Source of the DNA: Chelatococcus sp. YT9 | GTDB taxonomy: Bacteria; Pseudomonadota; Alphaproteobacteria; Rhizobiales; Beijerinckiaceae | DNA length: 64,000 nucleotides | NCBI RefSeq assembly: GCF_018398315.1 | Contig: NZ_JAHBRW010000001.1 | Span: forward strand, 2,984,501 to 3,048,500 | Reading direction: 5' to 3' | Translations under genes and position numbers: made by a program | Notes under the pieces: generated by a model | What the model saw: the letters and a program-made list of their open reading frames with translations, nothing else | The model's database searches: none | Told to the model about the DNA's origin: nothing | In this document: in pieces, positions 28,102 through 36,858 of the stretch | Layout: every line of letters starts with the position of its first letter | How positions within the stretch are numbered: the stretch's first letter is position 1

Positions 28102-28665
28102 TCATTGGCAAACGTGGCGCTTGCCGTCGTAGCCAAGATACGTTCCGCTCGCCGGGTCGAATGAGCGGTATTTGGACGAGCAATAGGCAATCCAGTCCGC
28201 GTCGCCCCGAACGGTTGGCGCGGCTTGCTGCGAGGCGATCGCTCCGCCGATCAGCGCGCCAGCCGCGAGACCAGCGGCACCGGCTGCTGCAGCCGCGCCT
28301 GCGTTGTAGCCAGGTCCGTAGTAATAACCGGGCGCCGGGTAGGGGCGACCGTAATAGCGCGGCGGGGGCCCATAGCGGCGCCCGTAGTACCGCCCTGGAG
28401 GCGGTGGCCGATAGCGGGCTCCAGGAGGAGCGAAACGTGGCCCACCAGGACGCGGCCCGACATGGGGCCCACGTGGACCTCTCGGTCCGCCATGGCCGCG
28501 CCATTGGACTTCCGTAGGTGACACATCCGATGGCGCTTGCACCGGCTTGATGAACTGCGCCTGCGCCGGGGTGATGCTCGCGATGGTCCCGGCCGTAAAG
28601 GTTCCAGCGCCCACGAAGGCGCCAACGCCGATAGCCGCGAGAGCCCGCGCCAATCCTATCCGCAT
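28102..28665 (-). CDS. BA14K-family exported protein
   Basis: A 187-residue exported protein with a signal peptide (MRIGLARALAAIGVGAFVGA..., cleavage near AQA). A long Pro/Gly/Arg/Tyr-rich low-complexity middle has repeated PPPxxYYGR-like units. An Ala/Gly membrane-like stretch (AAAAAGAAGLAAGALIGGAI) is next, then the C-terminal BA14K domain WIAYCSSKYRSFDPASGTYLGYDGKRHVC. BA14K proteins are rhizobial and Brucella envelope proteins with lectin-like activity reported for Brucella. The frame is open to 28725, but GAGGAGGAA just before the ATG at 28665 fixes the start. It converges with the synthetase gene across 30 bp. Confidence 0.85.
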   Translation of the reverse strand: MRIGLARALAAIGVGAFVGAGTFTAGTIASITPAQAQFIKPVQAPSDVSPTEVQWRGHGGPRGPRGPHVGPRPGGPRFAPPGARYRPPPPGRYYGRRYGPPPRYYGRPYPAPGYYYGPGYNAGAAAAAGAAGLAAGALIGGAIASQQAAPTVRGDADWIAYCSSKYRSFDPASGTYLGYDGKRHVCQ

Positions 28666-28966
28666 GCCTGTTTCCTCCTCGCGGTTGCCAAAGCCGGGTC
28701 CCTTCGGAAATGCCAGCTCCGACATGAGTGGGTATCAAGTCACCGATCTTCAACACGTTTGGCCATGATCGGCATGTGGAATGTATCGCCTGGGGTCGGC
28801 TTATTGTTCCGAAATCCCTTGGCCGCTCCCCAATTTGTTATGCGCCAAATGCACATGCGGTTTGCGGAAACACGCTTGCGATGGCTGCAAGGCACGCTTA
28901 AGTCAACGCTAGTTGATCTCGCCGCGATCTCTAGCGGCAGATGCGTGTTTGTAGTTGGGGGAATAA
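28666..28966. other. Divergent intergenic region with no visible gene
   Basis: 301 bp between the BA14K gene and the Ig-like gene. It must hold two divergent promoters. I see a strong ribosome-binding site for the BA14K gene at its left edge and GGGGGA before the GTG at 28967, but no convincing -35/-10 pair, repeat or RNA gene. Confidence 0.4.
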
Positions 28967-29368
28967 GTGAAAAGCTGGATGATTGCGCCGTTGCTGATCG
29001 CTGCAGCGATGGCCCCGCTCGCCGCGGTAGCCGCTGAGAAACGCGGCACCGTTCCGGCTGGCAAGACGACCACTGTGGATGCAGTCTTCGTGTTTTACGA
29101 GCAGGTCTGCCTCGGCGGCGCGGTTCCTGAGGCGCGCCTCACCAAAGCGCCCGCGCATGGCAAGGTCGCGTTCACGGTGGGCAACCGTGGTTTCAGGGAT
29201 CCGAAGCACCCCTGTTATGGCAAGTCCTATCCGGGTCTCGTCGTGCAGTACACGCCCGACAAGGGTTTCCGTGGCGAGGATAGCTTTTCCTATCGCTACA
29301 CCTATGATTCCGATGACGGCGGCGGCAAGAGCGGTGGCGGCAGCGAATTCTTCCTCACCGTGAAGTAA
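28967..29368 (+). CDS. Exported Ig-like/cadherin-like domain protein
   Basis: A 133-residue secreted protein starting at GTG with GGGGGA just upstream. Residues 1-22 are a signal peptide ending AVA. The mature part reads as one beta-sandwich: KRGTVPAGKTTTVDAVFVF, ARLTKAPAHGKVAFTV, then YTPDKGFRGEDSFSYRYTYDSDDG, which is the typical Y-T-P-x-x-x-F-x-G-x-D-x-F-x-Y end of bacterial Ig-like and cadherin-like repeats. Two cysteines (VCLGG and HPCYG) may form a disulfide. A single-domain exported protein of this type has no assignable function. aroC follows after 69 bp. Confidence 0.7.
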   Translation: MKSWMIAPLLIAAAMAPLAAVAAEKRGTVPAGKTTTVDAVFVFYEQVCLGGAVPEARLTKAPAHGKVAFTVGNRGFRDPKHPCYGKSYPGLVVQYTPDKGFRGEDSFSYRYTYDSDDGGGKSGGGSEFFLTVK

Positions 29369-29437
29369 GCGTGGCTTTGGCCTCCATTTGACCCGCCGGC
29401 CCCTGCTTCGCTATGAAGCGGGGATCGAGAGGGCTCC

Positions 29438-30559
29438 ATGTCTCACAACAGCTTCGGCCATCTGTTTCGTGTCACGACGTTCGGCGAGAGCCATGGAGCG
29501 GCTATCGGCTGCGTGGTGGACGGTTGCCCGCCACGCATCCCTCTGACCGAAGCGGATATCCAGGCGGAGCTCGATCGTCGCCGCCCGGGACAATCACGCT
29601 TCACGACGCAGCGTCGCGAACCGGATACGGTCAAGATTCTCTCCGGTGTCTTTCCTGACGAGGCCACAGGCGAACTAGTCACGACGGGTACCTCGATCGG
29701 CCTTCTCATCGAGAATGTCGACCAGCGTTCCAAGGACTATGGCGAGATCAAGGATCGCTATCGGCCTGGCCACGCCGATTTCACCTATGACGTCAAATAT
29801 GGCATTCGCGACTATCGCGGCGGGGGGCGCTCCTCGGCGCGCGAGACGGCGATGCGCGTCGCGGCCGGGGCTATCGCACGGCGGGTCGTTCCCGGGCTCA
29901 TAGTGCGCGGCGCGCTTGTGCAGATAGGCCCGCACCAGATCGACCGCAGCCGCTGGGACTGGGACGAGATCGGTCGTAATCCCTTCTTCTGCCCAGATGC
30001 GGACGCAGCCGCGCGTTTCGCCGACTTTCTCGATGATGTGCGCAAACGTGGCTCATCCGTGGGGGCCGTGATCGAGATTGTGGCTGAAGGCGTACCTCCA
30101 GGGCTGGGCGCGCCGATCTATGGGAAGCTCGATAGTGATCTCGCGGCGGCCTTGATGAGCATCAATGCCGTCAAGGGCGTTGAGATCGGTGATGGCTTCG
30201 CGGCAGCCGCTCTATCTGGCGAGGAGAACGCGGACGAGATGCGCGCGGGCAACGACGGGCCTGCGTTTCTGTCCAATCACGCCGGTGGCATTCTCGGCGG
30301 CATTTCAACCGGCCAGCCCGTGGTCGCCCGATTTGCGGTGAAGCCAACATCCTCAATCCTCAACGAGCGCCAGTCCGTCGATCGGTTCGGGCGCGAGGTC
30401 GACGTCATGACCAAAGGGCGGCACGATCCTTGTGTCGGCATCCGCGCGGTGCCGGTGGGCGAGGCCATGGTTGCCTGCGTGCTGGCTGACCATTTTCTGC
30501 GCCACCGCGGCCAGGTGGGGGCTACGCCCGCGTGGCCGCAGACACCCCGGGGCATTTAG
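29438..30559 (+). CDS. aroC: Chorismate synthase
   Basis: A 373-residue AroC, which converts EPSP to chorismate with reduced FMN at the end of the shikimate pathway. Family signatures present are [18 protein letters not shown], the central [38 protein letters not shown], and the C-terminal [31 protein letters not shown]. The start ATG at 29438 has GAGGG upstream and length is normal. The ribBX gene follows after 80 bp on the same strand. Confidence 0.97.
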   Translation: MSHNSFGHLFRVTTFGESHGAAIGCVVDGCPPRIPLTEADIQAELDRRRPGQSRFTTQRREPDTVKILSGVFPDEATGELVTTGTSIGLLIENVDQRSKDYGEIKDRYRPGHADFTYDVKYGIRDYRGGGRSSARETAMRVAAGAIARRVVPGLIVRGALVQIGPHQIDRSRWDWDEIGRNPFFCPDADAAARFADFLDDVRKRGSSVGAVIEIVAEGVPPGLGAPIYGKLDSDLAAALMSINAVKGVEIGDGFAAAALSGEENADEMRAGNDGPAFLSNHAGGILGGISTGQPVVARFAVKPTSSILNERQSVDRFGREVDVMTKGRHDPCVGIRAVPVGEAMVACVLADHFLRHRGQVGATPAWPQTPRGI

Positions 30560-30565
30560 TGCTGC

Positions 30566-30611
30566 TTAATGCCTCTTCGGTAGACGCGGCATGCGATTTT
30601 ATTTGCATTAA
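30566..30611 (+). promoter_or_regulatory. Inverted repeat upstream of the HTH-ribB gene
   Basis: TTAATGC at 30566-30572 and GCATTAA at 30605-30611 are perfect inverted copies with centres 39 bp apart, in the short aroC-ribB gap. Because the downstream gene carries its own DNA-binding domain, this is a candidate autoregulatory site. No FMN riboswitch is present in this leader. Confidence 0.35.
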
Positions 30612-30639
30612 ATGTTAGCCGGCGATAGCGTCGCCTTTG

Positions 30640-31941
30640 ATGAAATTGATCGATTGGCTCTCACTCAACGGGGTCAGCCGGGCGGAGTTTGCGCGCCGCA
30701 TCGGCGTCACTCCCGCTGCAGTGACTCAGCTCTGCAATAATGAGGCGGCCTGGCTCAGCCGCGAAACCGCGCGTTTGATCATTCGCGAGACGCGGGGAGC
30801 TGTGACACCCAACGATTTCCTGGCCGATGCTCGAGGGAGCGAGGAGGCGCGCTTGCGTAACAGCGTTTTGGAAGCGATCGAGGCTTTTGGTCGTGGCGCG
30901 ATGATTGTCGTGACGGATGACGATGATCGCGAAAATGAAGGCGACCTGTTCGTTGCGGCGAGCTTGTGCACCCCGGAGCAAATGGCCTTCATCGTCCGAC
31001 ATACCTCCGGGATCGTCTGCGCCCCGCTCGCCCAGGCTGAAGCGCGGCGGCTGCGGCTCGATCCGATGGTGACTTTCAACGACGCTCCGCTCGGCACCGC
31101 TTTCACGGTCTCCGTTGACGTGCGCGACGGCCTGACGACCGGCATTTCGGCCGAGGAACGCACCAATACGGTGCGGGCGCTCGCCAACCACAACAAGGCG
31201 CCAGATGATTTCGTGCGGCCGGGTCATGTCTTCCCGCTGATCGCGCGCGAGGGGGGCGTGCTGATGCGTTCGGGGCATACGGAGGCTTGTGTCGACATGT
31301 GCAAGCTCGCCGGCCTGCCGGCGGTCGGCGTGTTGGCCGAACTGGTGAATGACGACGGCACGGTGATGCGCGGCCAACAGGTCGCGGCGTTCTCCGAGAA
31401 ACACAATCTTCTGCGCATCTCGGTGGCGGACCTGATCGCTTATCGTCGCATGCGCGAGAAGCTCGTTGATCGCGTTGCCACGTTCCCCGTGCACACGGAT
31501 ATCGGCGAGCTCACCGGCTATGCCTATATGACGTCGATGGATCCGGTGCAGCACTACGCTTTCGTCTACGGCGACATCAGCGACGGCCGGGAAGTTCCGA
31601 CCCGCTTGCATCGTTGCGACATCCTCTCCGACGTTCTCGGTGGCGCGCGGGTGATCAACGCGGCGCTGCAGCATTTCAAGTCAGCCGGACGTGGCGTGCT
31701 CGTTTATCTGCGCGACGGCACCGCTGGCGTCCCCACCAGCCTCGCTGGCGATGCGGCTGGCCGCGCGACCTCCGAGGAGCAGCGGCTGCAGCAATGGCGT
31801 GAGATCGGGCTTGGCGCGCAGATCCTGAAGGATCTCGGCGTCTCCTCCATTCGCAATCTCGCCTCTGGTCCGCGCACCTATATCGGAATTGCCGGCTTTG
31901 GGATCGAGATCGTCTCGACCGAGCCGGTCGATGTGACGTGA
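30640..31941 (+). CDS. ribB: 3,4-dihydroxy-2-butanone-4-phosphate synthase with N-terminal HTH and RibA-like C-terminal domain (RibBX type)
   Basis: A 433-residue three-part protein. Residues 1-62 are a Cro-like helix-turn-helix (SRAEFARRIGVTPAAVTQLCN). The RibB domain then makes dihydroxybutanone phosphate for riboflavin: VTDDDDRENEGDLFVAA, RHTSGIVCAPL, TGISAEERTNT, RPGHVFPLIAREGGVLMRSGHTEACVDMCKLAG are all conserved. The C-terminal RibA-like domain has lost the GTP cyclohydrolase II zinc cysteines: the segment that should read like CLTGDVFGSxRCDCG is LHRCDILSDVLGGA, so cyclohydrolase activity is unlikely. This matches the RibBX variant known in Proteobacteria, here with an added HTH. The ATG at 30640 is preferred over an adjacent TTG. 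Confidence 0.88.
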   Translation: MKLIDWLSLNGVSRAEFARRIGVTPAAVTQLCNNEAAWLSRETARLIIRETRGAVTPNDFLADARGSEEARLRNSVLEAIEAFGRGAMIVVTDDDDRENEGDLFVAASLCTPEQMAFIVRHTSGIVCAPLAQAEARRLRLDPMVTFNDAPLGTAFTVSVDVRDGLTTGISAEERTNTVRALANHNKAPDDFVRPGHVFPLIAREGGVLMRSGHTEACVDMCKLAGLPAVGVLAELVNDDGTVMRGQQVAAFSEKHNLLRISVADLIAYRRMREKLVDRVATFPVHTDIGELTGYAYMTSMDPVQHYAFVYGDISDGREVPTRLHRCDILSDVLGGARVINAALQHFKSAGRGVLVYLRDGTAGVPTSLAGDAAGRATSEEQRLQQWREIGLGAQILKDLGVSSIRNLASGPRTYIGIAGFGIEIVSTEPVDVT

Positions 31942-32006
31942 AAGCCGGGAACGGCTGTATTCGCTTCCCGAGAGTGGCGCGCGGATCTACGCGAGCCGCC
32001 CTTCGC

Positions 32007-32936
32007 TTAGGTTTCTTCCATCAGGGCCGCGACATGGGCCGCGGCCGAGCAGGCAAGACCCTCCAGATCATAACCACCTTCAAGAACGGAAACGACGCGA
32101 CCCTCGCACAGCCGCGCGGCGAGAGCCATGATCTCTCGTGTTGCCCAGACGAAATCGTCTTCGTTGAAGTTGAGGCTCGCGAGCGGATCGCGCCAATGGG
32201 CGTCAAAGCCCGCGGACAGAATGATCAGGTCCGGCTTGAATTCCGATATGCGCGGAAAAATCACCACATCGCACGCGTCCCGGAAAGCCGCGCCATCGTC
32301 GCCGGCTGCAAGCGGTACGTTCACGATCGTATCGTGCTCGCCCCTTTCCGAGCGGGCGCCAGTTCCGGGGTAGAGCGGCATTTCATGTGTTGAGCAGTAC
32401 AGCACGCTAGCGTCATCCCAGAAGATGTCCTGCGTGCCGTTGCCGTGATGGACGTCCCAATCGAAGATACAGACGCGATCCAGGCCATAAACCTCCCGCG
32501 CATGGCGTGCCGCGATCGCTGCGTTGTTGAACAGGCAGAACCCCATGGCTTTTTCGCGCTCAGCGTGATGACCAGGCGGCCGGACACCGCAGAAAGCATT
32601 GCGCGTCCGCCGCCCCAGGACCTCATCCACGGCGAGCACCACGCCGCCCGCCGCAAGCACGGCGGCTTCATAGCTGTGGGGCGAAAGCGTCGTGTCTGAA
32701 TCGATCTGCACGAGGCCTTCCCTGGGCGATTGCCGGGCGATAGCCTCCACATAGGCTTGGGAATGGGCGCGGGCGATGGCAGCCTCGCTTGCGCGCGGTG
32801 CCATGGCGCGCCGCAAGTTGGCGAATGGCGCGGTCGACAGGGCGGCCTCCACCGCCCTCAGACGGTCTGGCCGCTCGGGATGGCCTGCCGGTACGCGATG
32901 TTCGAGGCAGGCTGGATGGGTGATGTACAGCGTCAC
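32007..32936 (-). CDS. Histone-deacetylase-family hydrolase (AcuC/acetylpolyamine amidohydrolase-like)
   Basis: A 309-residue zinc deacetylase of the HDAC superfamily. It has HPACLEHRVPAGHPERPDRL at the start, the catalytic segments RPPGHHAEREKAMGFCLFNN and FDWDVHHGNGTQDIFW, and LSAGFDAHWRDPLASLNF, which carry the metal and charge-relay residues. The likely start is the GTG at 32936, which has GGAGG 7 nt upstream; the frame is open to 32978. Bacterial relatives deacetylate polyamines or acetyl-lysine. In many Rhizobiales this gene sits next to xseB-dxs; here it lies about 24 kb from them. Confidence 0.88.
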   Translation of the reverse strand: MTLYITHPACLEHRVPAGHPERPDRLRAVEAALSTAPFANLRRAMAPRASEAAIARAHSQAYVEAIARQSPREGLVQIDSDTTLSPHSYEAAVLAAGGVVLAVDEVLGRRTRNAFCGVRPPGHHAEREKAMGFCLFNNAAIAARHAREVYGLDRVCIFDWDVHHGNGTQDIFWDDASVLYCSTHEMPLYPGTGARSERGEHDTIVNVPLAAGDDGAAFRDACDVVIFPRISEFKPDLIILSAGFDAHWRDPLASLNFNEDDFVWATREIMALAARLCEGRVVSVLEGGYDLEGLACSAAAHVAALMEET

Positions 32937-33293
32937 GCCTTCACCTCCTCGGTCAGCGCCTTGCGCCTTGGCCCGCAACCACTCCCAGAACTGAGCAGAA
33001 AAAGCCCGCAGTCGATAGCGGAACCTGGAAAGCTAGCCGCTGCAGCCGATTTTTCCCCATGCAAATGGAAGCCCTTACCATCTTCCGTTCGGATCTCGCC
33101 ATTTCCGCGGCGCGGAAGACGGACTGGAGTGACCCTCCGGCCAACCTTGTCGCGATCAGGATATGCCCAGCACGCAGGCCACCCGCGTGTCTCCGGTCAT
33201 TGTTTCATTAACCATAACGGTAATAGATGCCTGATAAACATAGTTGACGATTCGCGAATCGGTCGTTCGCCCCCCTTATGGAGTCGCGCCAAC
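32937..33293. promoter_or_regulatory. Divergent HDAC/L,D-transpeptidase region with a 14-bp palindrome
   Basis: This 357-bp gap contains the perfect palindrome CGATTCGCGAATCG at 33248-33261, 33 bp before the L,D-transpeptidase ATG. TTAACCAT at 33208-33215 matches the half-site of the cell-cycle regulator CtrA, though such an 8-mer is common by chance. No gene is visible. Confidence 0.4.
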
Positions 33294-33884
33294 ATGCGCC
33301 TCAAGACGTCTCTCGCAGTGCTCCTGTCAGCGTTAGCCCTTGTCGGCTGCAATTTTAAGGCGGTTCCAGATCCGTCCGTGTCCAGCCGCGACACGGAATG
33401 GATGGCACAGATGCCGCAGGCGCCGGTTGACCCGCTATTCGCGCGCTACGAGATCGATGATCCGACGGGGGAGCCTCCCGGCACCATCGTCGTCAAGCAG
33501 AAGGAGCGCCAGCTCTACTACGTGCTGCCGAACAAGCGGGCCATGCGTTATGGCGTGGCGGTCGGCGACGAGGCCTACGGTTGGACCGGCAATGCGACTG
33601 TCCAGCGCAAGGCGGAATGGCCTAACTGGAACCCCCCCGCTGAGATGAAGGCGCGATGGCCGCATGTGCGCGCGACGGCCGGCGGTCCGAACAACCCCCT
33701 CGGCGCGCGCGCGCTTTATCTTTATGACGAGAAGGGGCGCGACACCCTCTACCGGATCCACGGGACGAACGAGCCTGACAAGATTGGCCAGGCTGTGTCG
33801 TCCGGTTGCATCCGTATGCGCAATATCGACGTCATCGATCTCTACAATCGCGTCGAGCCCGGCACGCGCGTCGTGGTGCTGTAG
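33294..33884 (+). CDS. L,D-transpeptidase (YkuD domain) lipoprotein
   Basis: A 196-residue cell-wall enzyme. The N-terminus MRLKTSLAVLLSALALVGC ends in a lipobox with Cys19 as the probable lipidated residue. The YkuD domain follows (PPGTIVVKQKERQLYYVLPNKRAMRYGVAVG) and ends with the catalytic motif IHGTNEPDKIGQAVSSGCIRM, nucleophile Cys near residue 171. It forms 3-3 peptidoglycan cross-links or attaches proteins to peptidoglycan, common in Rhizobiales where polar growth depends on LD-transpeptidases. The frame is open upstream to 32730, but only 33294 gives a signal peptide. Confidence 0.9.
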   Translation: MRLKTSLAVLLSALALVGCNFKAVPDPSVSSRDTEWMAQMPQAPVDPLFARYEIDDPTGEPPGTIVVKQKERQLYYVLPNKRAMRYGVAVGDEAYGWTGNATVQRKAEWPNWNPPAEMKARWPHVRATAGGPNNPLGARALYLYDEKGRDTLYRIHGTNEPDKIGQAVSSGCIRMRNIDVIDLYNRVEPGTRVVVL

Positions 33885-33990
33885 CTCCGCGACCGTGTCG
33901 CGATGACGATGTGCCTGTGACGGCTCCACGGAGGACGGATGAGGCGCACGCCGCAGCTCGCCGAACATTCGTCCACGGGCGCAGCGCCGA

Positions 33991-34191
33991 TCAGTTCGCG
34001 AAGCGCGAGCCGGTCTGTCCGTTCGAGCGGTTGCGCGGGGCGTCGACGCTGCGGGGTGTCGTGTTCCTCGTGACGGTGGCGGCCGCGGCCACCGCCGGAA
34101 TCCCGATGGAACCGAAGGTTGGCACACGTTCGGCCTGGCGGGCTTGGTAGCTTTGCGCGGCAGGTCGGTTCTTCTCAGTATGGGTCGTCAT
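33991..34191 (-). CDS. Possible small disordered protein
   Basis: A 66-codon frame whose product is rich in Ala, Thr, Arg and Asn (MTTHTEKNRPAAQSYQARQA, then VPTFGSIGIPAVAAAATVTRN). Its composition resembles real intrinsically disordered small proteins more than the Arg/Pro/Cys-rich antisense frames common in this window. The ATG has only a weak GATCGGGA upstream. No family is recognised, and nothing overlaps it on the other strand that is better. Confidence 0.35.
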   Translation of the reverse strand: MTTHTEKNRPAAQSYQARQAERVPTFGSIGIPAVAAAATVTRNTTPRSVDAPRNRSNGQTGSRFAN

Positions 34192-34410
34192 TGTCCCGAT
34201 CTTTCGTTCAAAACAGGCACGGATGGCGGCTCACGCGCCAACCGCACCATGGCGATGATCGCCGATGATGCTGACGAGGGATTGGCAGAGTTTGGGCAAT
34301 CCGGAGGCGAAAGCATCCGATTTCTGATTTTTTGCATCCTATCGATAATGAATGGTTGATGGCGCTTGCGGGCGAGATCAGGGACGTCCCATTCGGCAGT
34401 TTCTTGAGCG

Positions 34411-34620
34411 TTACTTTTTCTTAACCTTGCGCGAGAGCAAGGTACTGACCCATTGCGGCATCATTCCTTTTCGACCATCCCGTTCACACGGCATCCATAC
34501 TGCTTTGATAAAACCCTCTTCTTTGAGGTCATCTTTTGAGGTGGCTGAGCGAGGCTCGTTCTGGATATCGAGCGCTTCACGGAAGGGCGTGGCTGCGGAT
34601 GAGTTTCGGTGCTTGATCAC
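34411..34620 (-). CDS. Possible small basic protein
   Basis: A 69-codon frame from a GTG at 34620. The C-terminal half reads coherently (SKDDLKEEGFIKAVWMPCER, then GRKGMMPQWVSTLLSRKVKKK) and sits in locally AT-rich DNA. No good ribosome-binding site is present and the frame is open to 34782. I include it only as a weak candidate; a chance frame is at least as likely. Confidence 0.2.
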   Translation of the reverse strand: MIKHRNSSAATPFREALDIQNEPRSATSKDDLKEEGFIKAVWMPCERDGRKGMMPQWVSTLLSRKVKKK

Positions 34621-34665
34621 CCAGGTCAGGAGGATCAAGGTTACCGGCTGGTGTGGAGTAGAGGA

Positions 34666-35466
34666 ATGCGACGCGTAACGTTGCAAGAGCCGGTCACATG
34701 GATGGCGCTGGCCAGTCGATGGATTGGCCTTTTCGCGGTCGTTGTGATGCTGTTCGGGATAGGGCTCCTGCGCTTCGGTCATGTTGCGCTCACGGATGCA
34801 CTCGCGGTAATGACCGTCGCGCCTGCAATTGCGTTGCTGGCTGTCCTGTTGGCGCTGATTGCCTTCATCGTGATCTGGCGTGACGGAGCGCGTGGCGTGG
34901 GCGCGGCGCTGGCCGGCGTCGTGTTCGCGCTCGTGGTCCTGGTCGGGCCGGCGTACGTGCTTGTCGAGGGGCTGCGCGAGCGCCGCCCGCAGGATGTCGC
35001 CACAGATGTGAGCCGGCCGCCGGCTTTCTCCCTATCGCGCGCTGCTCTCGACGTCCGTGGTGGCGCCACGCCGTCGTTGGCCGCCGGCGTGGTGCGGCAA
35101 GCATCCATACCCGGCAAGGGTGTCGTCGGGCCGCTCGAACTCGATGTGCCGATGCCCCAGGCTTTCAATGCGGCGTTGAAGGTGGCGCGGGACCTGGGAT
35201 GGGACATTGTTGAAGTCAATCCCGGCATCGGGCGCGTCGGCGTCGGCCGTATCGACGCCGTGAATTATACGCCGTTTCTAAGGTTGCCGGTGGACATCAC
35301 GATTCGCTTTCTCCCACGGGCCCAAGGCGTGCGGGTCGACGTCCGCACGGTCGTACGCCACAGCATTGCCGATTTCGCGCTAGCCGTTGGTGCTGAGCGT
35401 ATCGAGCAGTTCTTTGAGGCCCTGTCGGAGACGGCGGGAGACGAGGACGGCGGCGGCGCGAGCTGA
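34666..35466 (+). CDS. DUF1499 membrane protein
   Basis: A 266-residue protein with three hydrophobic helices in the first 110 residues (WIGLFAVVVMLFGIGLL, AVMTVAPAIALLAVLLALIAFIVIW, VGAALAGVVFALVVLVGPAYVLVEGL). A soluble DUF1499 domain follows: PMPQAFNAALKVARDLGWDIVEVNPGIGRVGVGRIDAVNYTPFLRLPVDITIRF and ending DFALAVGAERIEQFFEAL. DUF1499 has no assigned biochemical role. The ATG at 34666 was chosen as the first in-frame ATG; an internal ATG at residue 13 is possible. It converges on the metallo-hydrolase gene 30 bp away. Confidence 0.82.
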   Translation: MRRVTLQEPVTWMALASRWIGLFAVVVMLFGIGLLRFGHVALTDALAVMTVAPAIALLAVLLALIAFIVIWRDGARGVGAALAGVVFALVVLVGPAYVLVEGLRERRPQDVATDVSRPPAFSLSRAALDVRGGATPSLAAGVVRQASIPGKGVVGPLELDVPMPQAFNAALKVARDLGWDIVEVNPGIGRVGVGRIDAVNYTPFLRLPVDITIRFLPRAQGVRVDVRTVVRHSIADFALAVGAERIEQFFEALSETAGDEDGGGAS

Positions 35467-35496
35467 CACGCAAGCGCGGGGTCTAATCAGGGCGTC

Positions 35497-36411
35497 CTAA
35501 ACCTCGCCGGGCCAATAGCGCGCGGTGAGCGTGACCGGGCCATCCGTCGCAACAAGGCGGCGCGCCACAAGATCCTCGACATGGGCGAAGACGGAGAGGG
35601 CTGCGGCAGGCAGCAGCGCCGGATTGAGCCCATCGTAAAGTCGAGGCACGATATCTGCGATGGAGGTATCTCCGCTTTTGATACGCCCCAGGATCGCGGC
35701 CTCGCGTTGCAGGCGGTGATGGATGAGTGCCCGGAGAAAACGTTGCGGATCCCGCACGGGCCCGCCGTGCCCCGGCCAGTAAATGGCTTCGGAGCGGTCT
35801 TGCAGACGTACAAGCGACGCTTTGTAGTCGGTCATCGAACCGTCTGGAGGGGCGACGATCGTCGTTGACCAGGCCATGACGTGATCGCCCGAGAAAAGCG
35901 CGTTCCCTTCGGCAAAGGCGAAAGCGAGATGATTGGCTGTATGGCCTGGCGTCGCAACTGCGGTGAGATGCCACGCGGGACCGGAAATCTCATCACCATC
36001 CAACATTTCCGCGTCCGGCCGGAAAGCGCGATCAGCACCTGACTCGGCGCGCGGCTCCTCACCCTCTGCCCAGGCTCTGGATGGCCGATGGGGCCCGCAG
36101 CCGACGATCATGGCTCCGGTTGCAGCCTGAATAACGGTGGCAGCGGGCGAGTGGTCGCGGTGGGTATGGGTGATGACGACGTGAGTGACCGTTTCGTTCC
36201 GGACTGCCGCGAGGAGGGCGTCCACATGCCGCGAATCATCTGGTCCCGGGTCTATGATGGCGACCTGGCCGCGCCCGATGACGTAGCTGCAGGTGCCTTT
36301 TCCTGTGAACGGGCTTGGGTTCGGCGCGAGAACACGCCGAATGCCGGCGGCAACCTCGATCGTGATGCCGGCTTCGGCCTCGAAGCCTCGGTCAAACGGG
36401 ATATCGCTCAT
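35497..36411 (-). CDS. MBL-fold metallo-hydrolase
   Basis: A 304-residue metallo-beta-lactamase-fold enzyme. The metal motif H-x-H-x-D-H is in VVITHTHRDHSPAA near residue 80. A second His is in AVATPGHTANHLAF and a third in IYWPGHGGPVRDPQRFLRALIHHR, the arrangement of LACTB2/glyoxalase II-like hydrolases. A small C-terminal winged-helix-like segment follows (LSVFAHVEDLVARRLVATDGPVTLTARYW), also as in LACTB2. The ATG at 36411 (MSDIPFDRG) is preferred over the longer frame to 36459. Substrate not known. Confidence 0.87.
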   Translation of the reverse strand: MSDIPFDRGFEAEAGITIEVAAGIRRVLAPNPSPFTGKGTCSYVIGRGQVAIIDPGPDDSRHVDALLAAVRNETVTHVVITHTHRDHSPAATVIQAATGAMIVGCGPHRPSRAWAEGEEPRAESGADRAFRPDAEMLDGDEISGPAWHLTAVATPGHTANHLAFAFAEGNALFSGDHVMAWSTTIVAPPDGSMTDYKASLVRLQDRSEAIYWPGHGGPVRDPQRFLRALIHHRLQREAAILGRIKSGDTSIADIVPRLYDGLNPALLPAAALSVFAHVEDLVARRLVATDGPVTLTARYWPGEV

Positions 36412-36858
36412 GGTTTCGTGCCTTGGTTGCGGCTTCCGGATCCTTCTGCGTAACCTCAAGCCTACCCATACGTCTTGGATGTCTGATCCCGCCCACGCAA
36501 GATCTACGTAACGGCCGTGATGCCGCAGGGGGCCAAACCTCCCTGTGGCGGTCTTGCTTCATTCATACCGAAATAATTCCGCTCGAGGCGCATTCGCACC
36601 ATCCTGTGGCTTTGGCTGTGGTCCAGAGCAAGCTCCGCTCCGTGTCGGTCCCCCTGTCTGATCCTGCTGAACGAACTGTGGGCGGGTAGAGCCATGGAGG
36701 GCGGCCGGCACAGCCCGCCATGTCGATTGCGGATGGTGCCACGCAATCTGCGTGGATGTACGTTCTAGGTTAATCAACTCTAAGTTGCACGTGCGCCGCA
36801 TGGATGGCTTGTCGCTTACGCCCTCGAAAGGCGCGGCTGATGGCGCAAGGATCAGATA
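36412..36858. other. 447-bp intergenic region, no gene seen
   Basis: Divergent spacer between the metallo-hydrolase and an exported protein. The competing small frames are Arg/Cys/His-rich and lack ribosome-binding sites, so I reject them. AAGGATCAG just before 36859 is the ribosome-binding site of the next gene. No tRNA, repeat or terminator is visible. Confidence 0.4.

Larger units (their letters stand above)
33885..34665. other. 781-bp region with only two weak small ORFs
   Basis: Between the L,D-transpeptidase and DUF1499 genes there is no confident gene. Two small minus-strand frames (33991-34191 and 34411-34620) are listed separately. The part from about 34290 to 34600 is more AT-rich than the surroundings. 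No RNA gene, repeat or terminator is obvious. Confidence 0.4.

Noticed and set aside
32730-33293. N-terminal extension of the L,D-transpeptidase frame
   Set aside because: The upstream part overlaps the HDAC-family gene on the other strand and lacks protein-like features; the signal peptide begins at 33294.
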